A DNA stretch of 64,000 nt from Castanea sativa (taxonomy: Eukaryota; Streptophyta; Magnoliopsida; Fagales; Fagaceae), in contig NC_134017.1 of the NCBI RefSeq assembly GCF_040712315.1, positions 81,597,987 to 81,661,986 on the forward strand. Reading direction: 5' to 3'. The first letter of the stretch is position 1, and each line of letters begins with the position of its first letter. Below the pieces are notes generated by a model. The model was not told where the DNA came from. It searched no databases and worked only from the letters and a program-made list of their open reading frames with translations. Both the position numbers and the translations under genes were made by a program. This document shows, piece by piece, positions 1 through 11,394 of this stretch.

Positions 1-123
1 TACCCATTAGAATTTTACAATCCTATCTCTTTGACACTACGAAGCAGGAAAGAGATGTTAGTTTTACAAAGATAAAACAAGTTGACATGTAAAATTAAGC
101 TGAGATGCAATTGAAAATCAAAC

Positions 124-1011
124 CTGGCAATAGCTTCTCAAAGTATTGGAGGCCTTGTATATCTCATGTTCCATAGACAAACCAAGTGGAAGATTCAACC
201 ATCCTCTTGTGCAAGTCCAATCTATCACATCATGCTTTGCTACTTGCACGGCATTGCTGATGCTGTTAATAAGAACACCCTGTAATGGATCAAGCCTATC
301 ATAGCAGGCATCACAGACCCTCTGGGGATCCCTCTCCCTGAACTTAACAGGTAACAAACACCTCCCCTTGGTACATGCTCTGCAGAAAACTCCTCCACAA
401 AACCGACAATGATGTCTGCCACGAGTAAGTGCAGTGAAAGGAGTGGTGCACTGCATGCAAACTGTAGTAGAACTATCCGGCAGCCAGTCAGGAGGCTCAG
501 CCTCCAATACATCCTTGTAAACACTATAATTAACCCCACTTGATCCACTGGGCTCAAGGAGTGGTGGGGCACTAGGTATGTAAACGGAGGAGTTCAAGAA
601 GGTATCACCATCCTTTGCGGACCCAAGAAATGAAACATTTGAAGCAGGGAGTAGCGACTGCTGATTTGAAATGAAGCTCGGAAGTTTGCTCCGGCCCGTC
701 ACAATGGCAAATATACCATTGAGCACATTCTTCAAGTTAACCTCAGGATGATGCATGCTATTATTATTATTATTATAAGGTTGCATGGAATTATGAGTGT
801 CATCGCTTGAATCATATCCTTCTCCATCAACAGCAAAATCATCCTCGTAAAACGCATGATCCGGTGGAGAGGACTTTGAGTTTGAGTCCCATGGAGAGTC
901 AGTGTAGTCATCAACATAGTGGAATTGGGCATTATTATTATTATTATTATCCTTTTCAACAACCTTAGAAAGTGAAGAATAAGAAACCCTGGGTGAATCA
1001 AAGTTTGCCAT
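124..1011 (-). CDS. FYVE zinc finger plus SYLF-domain protein, first coding exon (3' part outside window)
   Basis: About 296 residues are visible from the ATG at 1009-1011. The N-terminal 170 residues are low-complexity with Asn runs. A FYVE-type zinc finger follows at about residues 180-240, with CMQC, the basic RGRHHCRFCGG block, CRAC and a final CDAC. The exon ends in the stretch that precedes a SYLF (YSC84-like) domain (WLNLPLGLSMEHEIYKA). The donor is CAG|GT at 122-126, so the gene continues leftwards beyond base 1. FYVE fingers bind phosphatidylinositol 3-phosphate on endosomal membranes, and SYLF modules bind phosphoinositides, so an endomembrane role is inferred. An upstream in-frame GTG exists but the ATG is the sensible start. 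Plant FYVE-SYLF proteins are usually about 450-500 residues long, so roughly 60 percent is present. The family call is strong. Confidence 0.9.
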
Positions 1012-1965
1012 GGCCCATACACTCACACGCTTTTCTTTTTTCTACAATTAAAGCCAGCCAACCCCACCAGACAGACAGAGCTCAGCAAAGGCCTAAGCAA
1101 AGCACTGAAATTTGAACATAGATGCCCCTCTCAGCAACAAATGTAAGACAAAAATTATACAACAATTAATAATAAAACAAAGCATACCCATTAATAAATT
1201 CATTAACCCAATTATTCAGATGGGCTCCTAGCCTAGGATTGGTGCCCATCTCATCTACAAATACAAGACAAGACAGATTCAATAATAAACAAACAAACCC
1301 CATTTTTAGAATCAAGCAAGCAAGCAAGCCTGTCAATTCATAATAATAAAGCTTAGTATTCAATTGAAATGAGCTTGGCAATCAATCATGTTAAGGTCCT
1401 AGAGGTAGAACAACAAGAACATAGAAAGAATTAATTAGGGTTTTGAAAACGGTAGAGACATCACATCATATGTTCTATAGACTGATTAGGGTTACCTTAA
1501 TTTCAAGGAAATTAAAAATAAAAAATAAAAAAAACGATACCTTTTTATTATTAGACGACTTGGAATTCGAATTCGATGAATATCCGTGTTTTGTAATTCT
1601 CACTGCAAAAGCAAAACGCAAAGAATAGAAATATAATCAAATAAATTGAGATCTAAGATCATCTAATGCTGAACGAAGGAACATATATAGAATAGAAGAT
1701 CCGCCGAATAAGAATGAGAAATTAGAAAAAATAAATACGAAGGAGCGAACGGAGACAGCAAAATCGGAATCAAACTGATAGTTTGAACTTATAAAGAGGA
1801 AGTACCTGATTCTGAATGATTGATTTGCTTAAAACAAGGCCAGCTACAGCAGACAGACCCTTAATCATAAGAATTTGTGAGAGGGTTTTCTCGCAGATGG
1901 GGAAAAGGGACGAAAAACAACGTATATAAAACTGAGAGGTGAGGAAGAAACGGAAAATACAAATT
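1012..1965 (-). promoter_or_regulatory. Leader and probable 5'-UTR intron of the FYVE-SYLF gene
   Basis: No other gene is seen here. A good donor in minus orientation (AG|GTACT) lies at about 1804 and a pyrimidine-poor TAG acceptor at about 1045. A spliced 5' leader with a first exon near 1806-1960 is therefore likely. This is inference from splice signals only. The intron carries one arm of the inverted repeat described at 1494-2621. Confidence 0.4.
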
Positions 1966-2621
1966 ATGATGGATAAACAACAGTGGATTGAAAACTAACG
2001 TGTTACGTGACTGAAAAGTATCTATTCTTCTCTTAAAAGTAATAATTGTTTTGTTCCATAATTAGTAATATGTAACTATTATAATTTAAAATTACTAAAA
2101 AAAATTTTAAAGTGCGAGATGAAAAATTATTTAACAGGATATAAAATTATAAGGCCTTAAAAACTTAGAAGGATTTTAAGATTTCGATTATGTTGAACAC
2201 GTTGTCACAAATCCTTTTTGTCGTGTTTTTTTTTTTTTTTTTTTTTCTTCCGCCACTTTAGAAAAGATAATTGCCAGCCAAACACTATTAAAACAGGTCT
2301 ATCCAAGTTAGAAAACGTTACGATTTCTTTCTTTCGTTCTACACTTTCTTTGTAGAGTACTATTTTATTTTGGTTCCTCACAGTCACAACTCACACGCAA
2401 CTCTAAGCCCGAATCCTTGGTTTTTGGTCCTAAGTCTAGGCCCACTATAACGGTTCCTGGGCTACACTATAAGGGCCCATTCCAAGGCTTAAAGAAAGAA
2501 AACACACTATTAGAAAACACGGATATTCATCCAATTCGAATTCCAAGTCGTCTAATAATAATAAGGTATCGTTTTTTTAAAAAAAAAAAAAAAAATTATT
2601 TCCTTGAAATTAAGGAAATTA
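1494..2621. repeat. Pair of about 100-bp inverted repeats, 0.9 kb apart
   Basis: Bases 1494-1595 reappear in reverse complement at about 2510-2621. Matching landmarks are the CCTTAATTTCAAGGAAAT block, the poly-A stretch, CGATACC, TTATTATTAGACGACTTGG, and GAATTCGAATT followed by GATGAATATCCGTGTTTT. The arms are nearly identical apart from length changes in the poly-A tract. The left arm is in the FYVE-gene leader intron and the right arm is upstream of the PPR gene. No coding capacity or terminal signature of a known element was recognised between them. Confidence 0.85.
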
Positions 2622-2648
2622 TGAAAAGGCAATATACATATATATGAC

Positions 2649-4723
2649 AAATATGTATATTTGTCATATATTTATCCGAGAGGAAATTATGATGTAGGAA
2701 TCTGATGACATAGATCAGCCACAAGATATAAAGAAGCTCAAAGGAAGAAAATATATCTTCCAAATAGGTTTGAGTAGATATATAATATCAAGGATGAGCT
2801 TGAAAATTTGTGACAAAGATTTATGTATGAGACAACATATTAACTCCAAGGAAGAAGAAAAAGATACAAAACCCGCTTAACTGCACAATTAAAACCTTTC
2901 ATTAAAATATCTATTACCTCTAAAATGAAGAATAATTAACATATCACCTAAATACTGCAGGGGTACAAACAGGACTGCACTTTCATAGTCTGAACAGACT
3001 GCTCAACCAGTAAGTAAGTCAGACACAACATAAGACAACAGTGTAAATTGGTCACTAAAGAGAAGCTGGAAGCTGATGAGTTGTGGTGGTGAAAGAAATC
3101 AATGAAAGAAGAAAAAACAAAACATAGATTTAGAAATGCCTCCTCAGCCCCCAATTCCCAAACCCCAAAACCAAAAAAACAAGTTCTACTTCTTCTACGG
3201 CCACCGTAAACCCTCCCAACACCGCCCCACCGTCCGTGGCGGCCTCTTCTCCAACCGCCAATCCATCTCCCTCCACAAACCCTCTCCTCCCCACAATCCT
3301 CAACCCTTCAATCTCCACCACTGGGACCCACAACTACATTCCCCCACCACCACTGAAACCCGCAACACCAACACTAACACTGGGACCACCCACACCTCTC
3401 TCATCCGCCTCTCCCCTATCGCTCGATACATCACCGACTCATTCCGCAAGAACCAAAACCACTGGGGCCCTCCCATCGTCTCCGACCTCAACAAACTCCG
3501 CCGCGTCACTCCGGACCTCGTCGCCGAAGTCCTCAAATCCCAACCCGACCCGAACCTCGCCTCCAAGTTCTTCCACTGGGCCTCCAAGCAAAAAGGCTTC
3601 CACCACACTTTCGCTTCCTACAATGCCTTCGCCTATGCCCTCAACCGCTCTAACTGTTTCCGCTCCGCCGATCAACTGCCCGAACTCATGATCTCCCAAA
3701 ACAAACCCCCCACCGAAAAGCAGTTCGAAATCCTTATCCGATTCCACTCCGACGCCAATCGGCCCCTTCGGGTTTTCTACGTGTATCAGAAGATGAAGAA
3801 ATTCAATGTCAAGCCTAGGGTTTTTTTGTATAATAGGATTATTGATGCTTTGATGAAGAATGGGTATGTGGATTTGGCGGTTTTAGTTTATGATGATTTT
3901 AGGAATGATGGTTTGGTTGAAGAGAGTGTTACTTTTATGGTTTTGATTAAAGGGTTGTGTAAAGTTGGGAGAATTGATGAAATGTTGAAGGTTTTGAGCA
4001 AAATGAGGGAGAATTTGTGTACGCCGGACGTGTTTGCGTACACTGCGATGGTGAGAGTGTTGGTTGAATCAAGGAATTTGGATGGGTGTTTGAGGGTTTG
4101 GGAGGAAATGAGGAGGGATAAGGTGGAGCCGGACGCAATGGCATATACAACTTTGGTTACCGCGTTGTGTAAAGGTGGGAGGGTGGAGAAAGGGTATGAG
4201 TTGTTTAGGGAGATGAAGGAGAAAAGGTGTTTGATTGATAGGGCGATATATGGTTCGTTGGTTGAGGCGTTTGTGGCAGATGGGAAAGTGGGCTTTGCTT
4301 GTGGTTTGTTGAAGGATTTGGTGGATTCTGGGTATAGAGCTGATTTGGGGATTTATAATTCGATTATCGAAGGTTTGTGTGGTGTGAAGCAAGTCGATAA
4401 GGCTTATAAGGTTTTTCAGGTCACGGTTCAGGAGGGTCTTGAGCCGGAGTTTGTGACTGTGAATCCAATTTTGGTTTTGTATGTAGAGACGAGAAGGATG
4501 GATGAGTTTTGTAAATTGTTAACCCAAATGGAGAAATTGGGATTTTGTGTCATTGATGATCTTTCGAAGTTCTTTGCTTTTGTGGTTGGGAAGGAGGAGA
4601 GGACAATGTTGGCTGTGGAAGTGTTTGAGGACTTGAAAAAAAGAGGTTATTGTAGTGTTTCCATATACAATATTCTTATGGGGGCACTTCACAAGAAGGG
4701 GGAGTTCAAAAAGGTGATATCAC
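2649..4723 (+). repeat. Duplicated block, copy 1 (parent of the inverted copy at 23774-25892)
   Basis: This block holds about 490 bp of upstream sequence and the first 530 codons of the PPR gene. It is repeated in reverse orientation about 19 kb away. Its left edge lies in the palindrome centred near 2656 (GACAAATAT/ATATTTGTC). Its right edge is the 10-bp palindrome GTGATATCAC at 4714-4723. Copy 1 is intact, so it is the functional parent. Confidence 0.9.
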
Positions 4724-5322
4724 TCTTTGATGAAGTAAAGGAATCAGATTTTGAACCTGACTCATTGACTTATAGTATTGCAATTGAATGTTTTGTTGAG
4801 ATTGGTGATATTGAAAAAGCATGTCTGTGTTATAATAAAATCATGGAGATGTCTTTGGTTCCTTCTGTTGCTGCTTATTGTGCTCTTGCTAAAGGGCTCT
4901 GCAAGACCGGAGACATTGATGCTGCTATGATGCTTGTTCGCAATTGCTTAGCCAATGTTACAAGTGGCCCTATGGAGTTTAAGTATACACTTTCTGTTGT
5001 CCATGCCTGTAAATCTGGTGGTGCTGAGAAGGTGATTGAGGTACTGAATGAAATGATGCAACAAGGTTGTCCTCCTGATGAGGTTATATACTCTGCTATC
5101 ATCTTTGGCATGTGCAAGTATGGGACAATAGAGGAGGCAAGGAAGGTTTTTTTGAATTTGAGAGACCGCAAACTTTTAACAGAAGCCAATATGATTGTCT
5201 ATGATGAAATGCTAATTGAGCATATGAAGAAGAAGACCGCAGACTTGGTGGTGTCTGGATTGAAGTTTTTTGGTCTAGAGTCCAAGTTGAAAGCAAAGGG
5301 TAGTACACTGCTGTCAAGTTGA
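3136..5322 (+). CDS. P-class pentatricopeptide repeat (PPR) protein
   Basis: A single exon encodes 728 residues. The N-terminal 100 residues are rich in Pro, Ser, Thr, Asn and basic residues with few acids, as in an organelle-targeting presequence. From about residue 190 to 690 there are roughly a dozen 35-residue PPR units, with recurrent VxxYNxIIxALxKxG, TFMVLIKGLCKVGR, YTTLVTALCKGGR and PDSLTYSIAIE patterns. No E, DYW or SMR extension is seen, so it is P class. Such proteins bind organellar RNA and act in processing, stability or translation. It resembles Arabidopsis At4g20740 from memory, which is not checked. Base composition shifts from C-rich in the first 200 codons to T/G-rich later, a common PPR feature. 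The sirtuin gene follows on the same strand about 0.75 kb downstream. Confidence 0.93.
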   Translation: MPPQPPIPKPQNQKNKFYFFYGHRKPSQHRPTVRGGLFSNRQSISLHKPSPPHNPQPFNLHHWDPQLHSPTTTETRNTNTNTGTTHTSLIRLSPIARYITDSFRKNQNHWGPPIVSDLNKLRRVTPDLVAEVLKSQPDPNLASKFFHWASKQKGFHHTFASYNAFAYALNRSNCFRSADQLPELMISQNKPPTEKQFEILIRFHSDANRPLRVFYVYQKMKKFNVKPRVFLYNRIIDALMKNGYVDLAVLVYDDFRNDGLVEESVTFMVLIKGLCKVGRIDEMLKVLSKMRENLCTPDVFAYTAMVRVLVESRNLDGCLRVWEEMRRDKVEPDAMAYTTLVTALCKGGRVEKGYELFREMKEKRCLIDRAIYGSLVEAFVADGKVGFACGLLKDLVDSGYRADLGIYNSIIEGLCGVKQVDKAYKVFQVTVQEGLEPEFVTVNPILVLYVETRRMDEFCKLLTQMEKLGFCVIDDLSKFFAFVVGKEERTMLAVEVFEDLKKRGYCSVSIYNILMGALHKKGEFKKVISLFDEVKESDFEPDSLTYSIAIECFVEIGDIEKACLCYNKIMEMSLVPSVAAYCALAKGLCKTGDIDAAMMLVRNCLANVTSGPMEFKYTLSVVHACKSGGAEKVIEVLNEMMQQGCPPDEVIYSAIIFGMCKYGTIEEARKVFLNLRDRKLLTEANMIVYDEMLIEHMKKKTADLVVSGLKFFGLESKLKAKGSTLLSS

Positions 5323-6070
5323 ACGTATGCTGTTAGGTTCAAGTTTGGAAATGGGCACTGGAATTTATAAAGTACTACTTCACATTTGATGAAATAATTG
5401 CTATAATCATATATTTGCTTGCTGCTTCTTTAAAGTCTATTTCAGTTATAACTGGAGGCACTTTAATCTTTCATCATTGTCAAATTATTTTGTATACAGC
5501 TCTACAGAGAAAAATTTATTGAGTTGCATTTTAGATTGGTCTAGATTATATTAAATGTTGAGCAGAGGAAAAAATAAAATGTCAAAAAGGAATTGTAACA
5601 AATCATTGAATTGAAAGCAAATAAGAACTCCATTCACAATCTTATGCGAACATATCTGAGGAGTATATTGATAACTTTTAGTTCTCAAAAATAATGATTG
5701 GAGATTTTATTATAGTGGACAAATGAAATGTACATTCTGCAGAAGCTTCTTTGAATAAAATTTCATCAAAATTCATATATGTCTATCCATTTGAGTCTAC
5801 AAGAAAAGTAGTCTGTACTGTTTGATATGTAATTTTGGCATCATTTCTCCATGAATCTGTTCAGTTGTGGATTGAATTTCTTTAATACTGAATTATTCAC
5901 TTTGGATAAGCAGACCACTAGAAGTGCAAGTGAAGTGCTGGGGAGTATTATGACAGGCAAGTATGCCTATGCCTTCCACCAAATTCTGTAGCATTATTAG
6001 ATAAATTTCTTACTTATGTTCTGTATAAACGGGTGATATTAAGTGCTAACAAACTCTTTTTTATTTTTAG
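5323..6070 (+). other. Intergenic: PPR 3' region and probable 5' leader or first exon of SRT2
   Basis: No open coding stretch is obvious. A CTTTTTTTTATTTTTAG acceptor ends at 6070. The first SRT2 exon, with the start codon, should therefore lie in this stretch, but it could not be placed with confidence. The unspliced ATG at 6043 lies in the intron tail and is probably not used. Confidence 0.4.
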
Positions 6071-7405
6071 GTTTTCTTCAATCAAGTCACAATAATTGGG
6101 AATTCCCAAGTAGAGGAAGAAGAGTCATTTTGTTTCAGGGCTCTATAAAGTCTATTAAAACTTCATGCCGGATCTCATTTCCTGGGACCTCATCAGGGAG
6201 AGGAGAAAGAGCACCTTCAAATTTTTCGAGGGACAAGAAGTTGGTTCCTGATTCAGATCCTCCTAGCACTAGTGATGTCAACCTTTTATATCAATTCTTT
6301 GATCAAAGGTCAATCTTAGATGTTCTCATTTATAGTTATATTTTAAAATTCCAGGTCTCTTATGAAATTTATCTTATGAATCCTAGTGCTTAGTTGTTAG
6401 CTCTTTTTTTAACAGTTTTCTTGCCAGATTCTGTTTCATTGGTTATTTGCTATTATGCAGTAACAAGCTCATGGTATTTACGGGGGCTGGAATCAGTACA
6501 GAATGTGGAATTCCTGATTATAGAAGGTTCTACCTCCTCTTTGGTTCTTGTAAGCTTATAAGATCCACAAATTTCTTGAAACTTTTCCCAAATTACTATT
6601 TAACATAAGCACACAGAACTAAAGGATGTTTCTACCTTTGTGTTTTATATGTTTCTAATAAAGACCATTTAATATTGCTGATGCAGCACCTAATATTGAT
6701 CACATTAAGCATGTGCTCTTTGTTCCTTGGCATATATAGACTCTATCCAAAACATTTTCAATTATTTTGCATAATTGTTTGTAATAGTTGATACTTCTTC
6801 TCAATTGTCTCATTGATCCAGTCAATCCTCATTTTCTTTTGACCATTGCCGTACCTTTCAAATCATATTAATTATCCAAATGAATATCAAAGGTAGGCTT
6901 CCAATACTGTTTAATATGTGTATTCTTATATGATGTTTGTGGCCTATGCTGCATTTTGTTAGCTGGTTGTCATCTGCAAAGAAAATGAATAAATCTAGCT
7001 ATCTCAGTTTTATACAAATTTGTTCAGCAAGCTCCTGTTAGAGGTAGACTCACCTATTATCTCAATATTTTTTTTTTCTCATTTGTGATTTTATCACAGG
7101 ACAAAAAAATCACCCTTCTGTTAAATTGAATATACATAACTGCATAAGCCTCTGGTTCATCTAATTATGCGGTTTAGCATTAACCCAAGAAAAACCTTAT
7201 TGTTATTTTTTTTTTGGAGTGGGCTTTGAGTTGATTAAAGTGTTCTTGCTCTCAATATGTCACACTAAATATATTTTTAAGGCTTTGTGGTGGAATTTAT
7301 CATACCTGTAAAGTGATGCTTCCTTTTAAAGTTTATCAAATGCCAATTTTTTTTCCTTATTTTCCCTAAATGGTAATATTTTTCTACTTTTTAAATAATA
7401 TCGGC

Positions 7406-7407
<2 letters not shown>

Positions 7408-7456
<49 letters not shown>
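7408..7456. repeat. (TTA)n microsatellite in SRT2 intron 2
   Basis: About sixteen TTA units lie immediately upstream of the third SRT2 exon, within the polypyrimidine region of the acceptor. Length variation here could influence splicing, which is inference. Confidence 0.95.
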
Positions 7457-8094
7457 GTTGCAGCCCCAATGGTGCTTATAGTTCTGGTTTCAAACCAATT
7501 ACCCATCCGGTGATCTGAAGGCATGTGCTGTGATATTTATCCCCTATAGCAGTATGTTTTTATATGTATTATGATTACCCCACACAAGTATTTAGATATA
7601 TTAGGAAAATTTTTTAGTGATTTCTGTAATATTTATATTTTAAAATTTTCTTCAATGCTTGAAGTAGGAGATGTAGGTCTGATGTATCTTTGTATGAGGA
7701 CAATTTATAGATCTAGAGTATATTTCCCTGTTCCCCAAGTACTGCAAAGCTTTAGAAGGCATCTTTCTGATTCAGTAAAGGAGTAAAATAGTTGAGTACT
7801 TTTTAAATTTTTTTTTTTTTTTTTAATACTTTTCTATATGTTTAGTTTTTTTTTTTGGGTCTCCCCTCTTGCCTTGCTATCCCATTTCTTCTTTTCTAGT
7901 GCACTGCTCCCTTATTCATCTTGCTCTCTTTTTCTTGGTATGATATTTCTCTATATCTCATCGCTTTCTATACCCCTAATCCTCTCAGATGTACTCTCCT
8001 CTCTACTTTCTTGCTTTTCTTATATCCTGATCCGTTCCATCCCTTCAACCTGTTTCATCTTCTCTCTTAAATCTTCCCTTTTTATTTATTTTTG

Positions 8095-8185
8095 ATAAAT
8101 CGATAGTTGGGAGGGGAAGGGATTTGAGCCTTGGATGTTTGCATTGGAAACACCAAAAGGTGCCAGTTGAGCTACAATGTTCTTG
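8095..8185 (-). mobile_element. tRNA-derived SINE-like fragment
   Basis: On the minus strand an A-box-like TAGCTCAACTGGCA (about 8162-8176) is followed by a B-box-like GGCTCAAATCC (about 8120-8131) at tRNA spacing. A T-rich stretch on the plus strand (8065-8095) would be the A-rich tail. It sits inside SRT2 intron 3. Confidence 0.6.
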
Positions 8186-8460
8186 GAATTAAATCTTCTT
8201 CTCCTTAATTTCTTTCCCTCTATATATTCAGCCACAAGTTGTCACACCCTAAATCAATTTTTAATAAGGAGGGGTCACACATCTAATTTTGAAGGTTTAT
8301 TGAAAAGAGCAAGACTAAATAGGGAGGTTTAGTAGCATATAAGTTATATTCGGATAAATTTAATATTATTCAAAACTCAACGAACATGCTAAGAACTTGA
8401 ACATAATCATCTATTCAAACCAATGGCTCCAATAATTTGGCATATTTTCATTAGTTACCA

Positions 8461-8668
8461 CTTCCTCCATTCCATAATGAGTGCTCAATTCGCATTTTTT
8501 TTTTGGTCCCATAATGTATTTCCATTCCAACTATCAAGGAATTTCTTTCCCACAATACATCTAATGCATGTTTGGAAAGTAATACAAAAGGATTTTTTTT
8601 TTTCCCTTCTGTTTTTTATTAAATTTGTACATGTTCCAACTGGGTCACTCATTATGTGACAAAGGGAG
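8461..8668. mobile_element. Stowaway-type (Tc1/mariner) MITE
   Basis: The left terminus CTTCCTCCATTCCATAATG and the right terminus, whose reverse complement is CTCCCTTTGTCACATAATG, match the Stowaway consensus start. The right end is followed by TA. The length is about 208 bp. It is inserted in SRT2 intron 3. Confidence 0.75.
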
Positions 8669-11394
8669 TATTAATTTAAATTATGATACTGGTATCTTAT
8701 GTTTTATAGTGTCTATTTCCAATTCCTTTCTGAAGACATGCCGTTGTTTTTAAGATTGAGTGGAGGAAGAAGAAGAGTTAAAATTAATTCACAAAACATT
8801 GACGCAGTTGATCAAAGCTCTGAATGATCATCTTGTAAATTACTGCTGTTTGTGTTTCTAAATATCAAGTTTTCTCAAGTTAGTATTGTGGGTTTCTCAA
8901 CAGGAGTTTCTCTGACCAAGTCGGGCCCGAAGGCGGTATTGGGCAAGGAGTTATGCTGGATGGAGACGGTTTACTGCAGCACAGCCTGGTGCAGCTCATA
9001 TTGCTTTAGCATCTCTAGAGAAAGCTGGCCGGATAAATTTTATGATTACACAAAACGTTGACAGGTAAGTAGCAGTTGTATGTCCTTTTCTTTCAAATGT
9101 GTAACTCTACTTGTGTCATGAGCAAAGCCAATGGGATTAATTTTATCATTTATTTTGTTTCAGGCTGCATCATCGTGCTGGTAGCAACCCACTTGAACTA
9201 CATGGGACTGTGTATACTGTAGTTTGTCTAGATTGTGGATTTTCTTTTTGTCGGAATTATTTTCAAGATCAAGTGAAGGAGCTCAATCCAAAGGTTAATT
9301 TTGAGTAATTTATTCTTCCTGGAGTCGCAACAAGAGGCTTCTCATATCACATCATTGGTTGCTTTCACATTGTCACCTTTTTTGGCTCAGAACATTGTCA
9401 TCTTCTCTCTATGCTTAAGAAGGGAGATTTATGAGTGAGCCTTAATCTATATCCAATGGAAGGCTGTGTTCTTCTAAGAAGAATTCAATGCTATATTCAC
9501 GATCTAAATATATAATTGTAGGCAAGATCTATCCTTTTGCATTGTAAATTTAGATTTTCTGGCCTTCTAATTTATGTATCCTTTAACTGTCTGTCTGTCT
9601 ATGCCTGGAAAATAAAATCTAATTTTTCATCTGGCCTCAAACCCTTGTTTTCTTTCTCTTCTATTATTTGGGATGCATGACTGATTAGCATGATTGCAAT
9701 TTTTACTGCAGTGGGCAGCAGCAATTGAAAGTTTTGATTATGGAAACCCTGGTTCTTCGGACAAGAGTTTTGGCATGAAGCAAAGACCTGATGGTGATAT
9801 TGAAATTGACGAAAAGTTTTGGGAAGAGGATTTTCATATCCCTACTTGCCAAAAATGCAATGGTGTTCTCAAACATGATGTAAGATTTTTTTTTGCTGTT
9901 ATATAATTAAAAGTTTTCAATCTACATTTTCTGAAAACACTCATAATTTAACAGAAGTAGGATCATGAATGTGGCCCTCAGGTGCATATCCATGTGACAA
10001 GCTCGCAAAAGGCACTATCACACAACTAAAATGGAATTGACTGGGTCTGGTCATTATAGTTATTGTTATTTAAAAAAAAAAAAAATTAAGAAGTATAGAA
10101 AGATCCAAAAGCAGTTTTCAACTTCAGAAACATGGCCTAGATTTTCATGCTAGAAAATAAGTATTTGATACTGTTTATACCCTTCAAATGAACACATTAT
10201 CCCCTTTAAGCTATGGAAAAGTTCTTGTATATTTTGTTGTACAAATAAAGGGGAGATTGCATCTTGAGTATGCATTGTAGGTCTATAAATTTATTTAAAT
10301 TGTTTGAAAGCTGGGTGATTACGTTACATGCAATAAAATGAGGGCCCTTTTTTCCATTTTTCTTTTTTGTGTTATTCAATTTTTTTTTTTTTGGTTACTG
10401 CTCATTTGCACCCAGCAGTTTTACACACATTTCATAACTTTTCTTAGGTACATTGGAAACTCAATTAAGGTGGTCTTTTTGATACTTTTGTTTTACGTGG
10501 TAACATTGAAGGTTATTTTCTTTGGTGATAATGTTCCCAAGGATAGAGCTGATAATGCAATGGAAGCTGCAAAAGGATGTGACGCATTTCTTGTGTTAGG
10601 ATTATCTCTGATGACCATGTCTGCCTTCCGGCTTCTCAGGTACATATTTATTTTGTACACATGTTTCACATTGAAGTGAGTGAAAACTTTAATATTTCAT
10701 TGGCAATGCTTGCTGCATACCTCGACAGAAGGAAATATCTTCTCTCTATTGTGCTTGGTCTATCCTAATTAGTATGCATAACCTGCAGCATATAAAGGGA
10801 GTGAGCAACGATATATGAATTAACAGCACATAATCATAGTTCAGCAGTTTCAAATGTATTGTTGCAAGAATTAAATACGCTAAATTTATGATTATTTTCT
10901 ATTCGAATTCAATGTCTATTTGGGCTAGAGTAAATATACAGTTTGATGTCTGAATAAGTCGTTTCCATGTACACATGTTATAATTACTTCTTGATATCCT
11001 GTATAGCTCAGATTAATTAAGTACTAGAAGATTGTTTGATTTTAGTATCAAGATTCTGATTTAGAAAGCAATAAAGCTGATAGAGAAGGAGCCACCCACA
11101 CAATTTTCTCTTAGTATTTTATTCTTTAGCTAAAAGGCTTTTAACATTGAATTCCACAGAGCTGCTCAAGAGGCAGGTGCAGCTTCTGCGATTGTGAACG
11201 TGGGTGTAACCTGGGCTGATGATATTGCGCCCTTGAAGATCAATGCCTGATTAGGAGAGGTATAGTTTCTTGAGATCTTGGCCACTAGTTCTACACTGTT
11301 ATTGGCTTTATCAGTGCTTACTTTCCTTGTATTGTTACAGATCTTGCCAAGAGTGCTTGACAGGGGATCTCTCAGTATCCCTGCTCTCCTTTGA

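Larger units (their letters stand above)
6071..11394 (+). pseudogene. SRT2: SRT2-type sirtuin (NAD-dependent deacylase), nine exons, with two in-frame stops
   Basis: Exons read 6071-6308, 6461-6526, 7464-7509, 8904-9064, 9164-9293, 9712-9879, 10512-10639, 11160-11259 and 11341-11394, all with matching phases. Class II sirtuin landmarks are present: GAGISTECGIPDYRS, TQNVDR, the catalytic His in ELHGTVY, zinc pairs CLDC and CQKC, and FFGDNVP. The family acts in mitochondria. Exon 4 has TGA at 8913-8915 where relatives have Arg just before the SRARRRYW motif. Exon 8 has TGA at 11248-11250 in place of Arg in INARLGE. Both are CGA-to-TGA changes. VTRADD is also VTWADD (CGG to TGG), GSSLMT is GLSLMT, and LKPD is LKHD. 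The exon 3 donor follows CCG instead of CAG. A start exon was not found. The gene is read as nonfunctional, although assembly error is possible. Confidence 0.88.

Noticed and set aside
3236..3747. Alternative frames of 100-150 codons over the PPR 5' region
   Set aside because: Shadows of the C-rich N-terminal part of the PPR gene. The PPR frame itself carries the motifs.
7838..8095. Open plus-strand frame of 85 codons, hydrophobic
   Set aside because: Pyrimidine-rich intron DNA of SRT2. The Leu/Phe/Ser richness follows from CT content and there is no family pattern.
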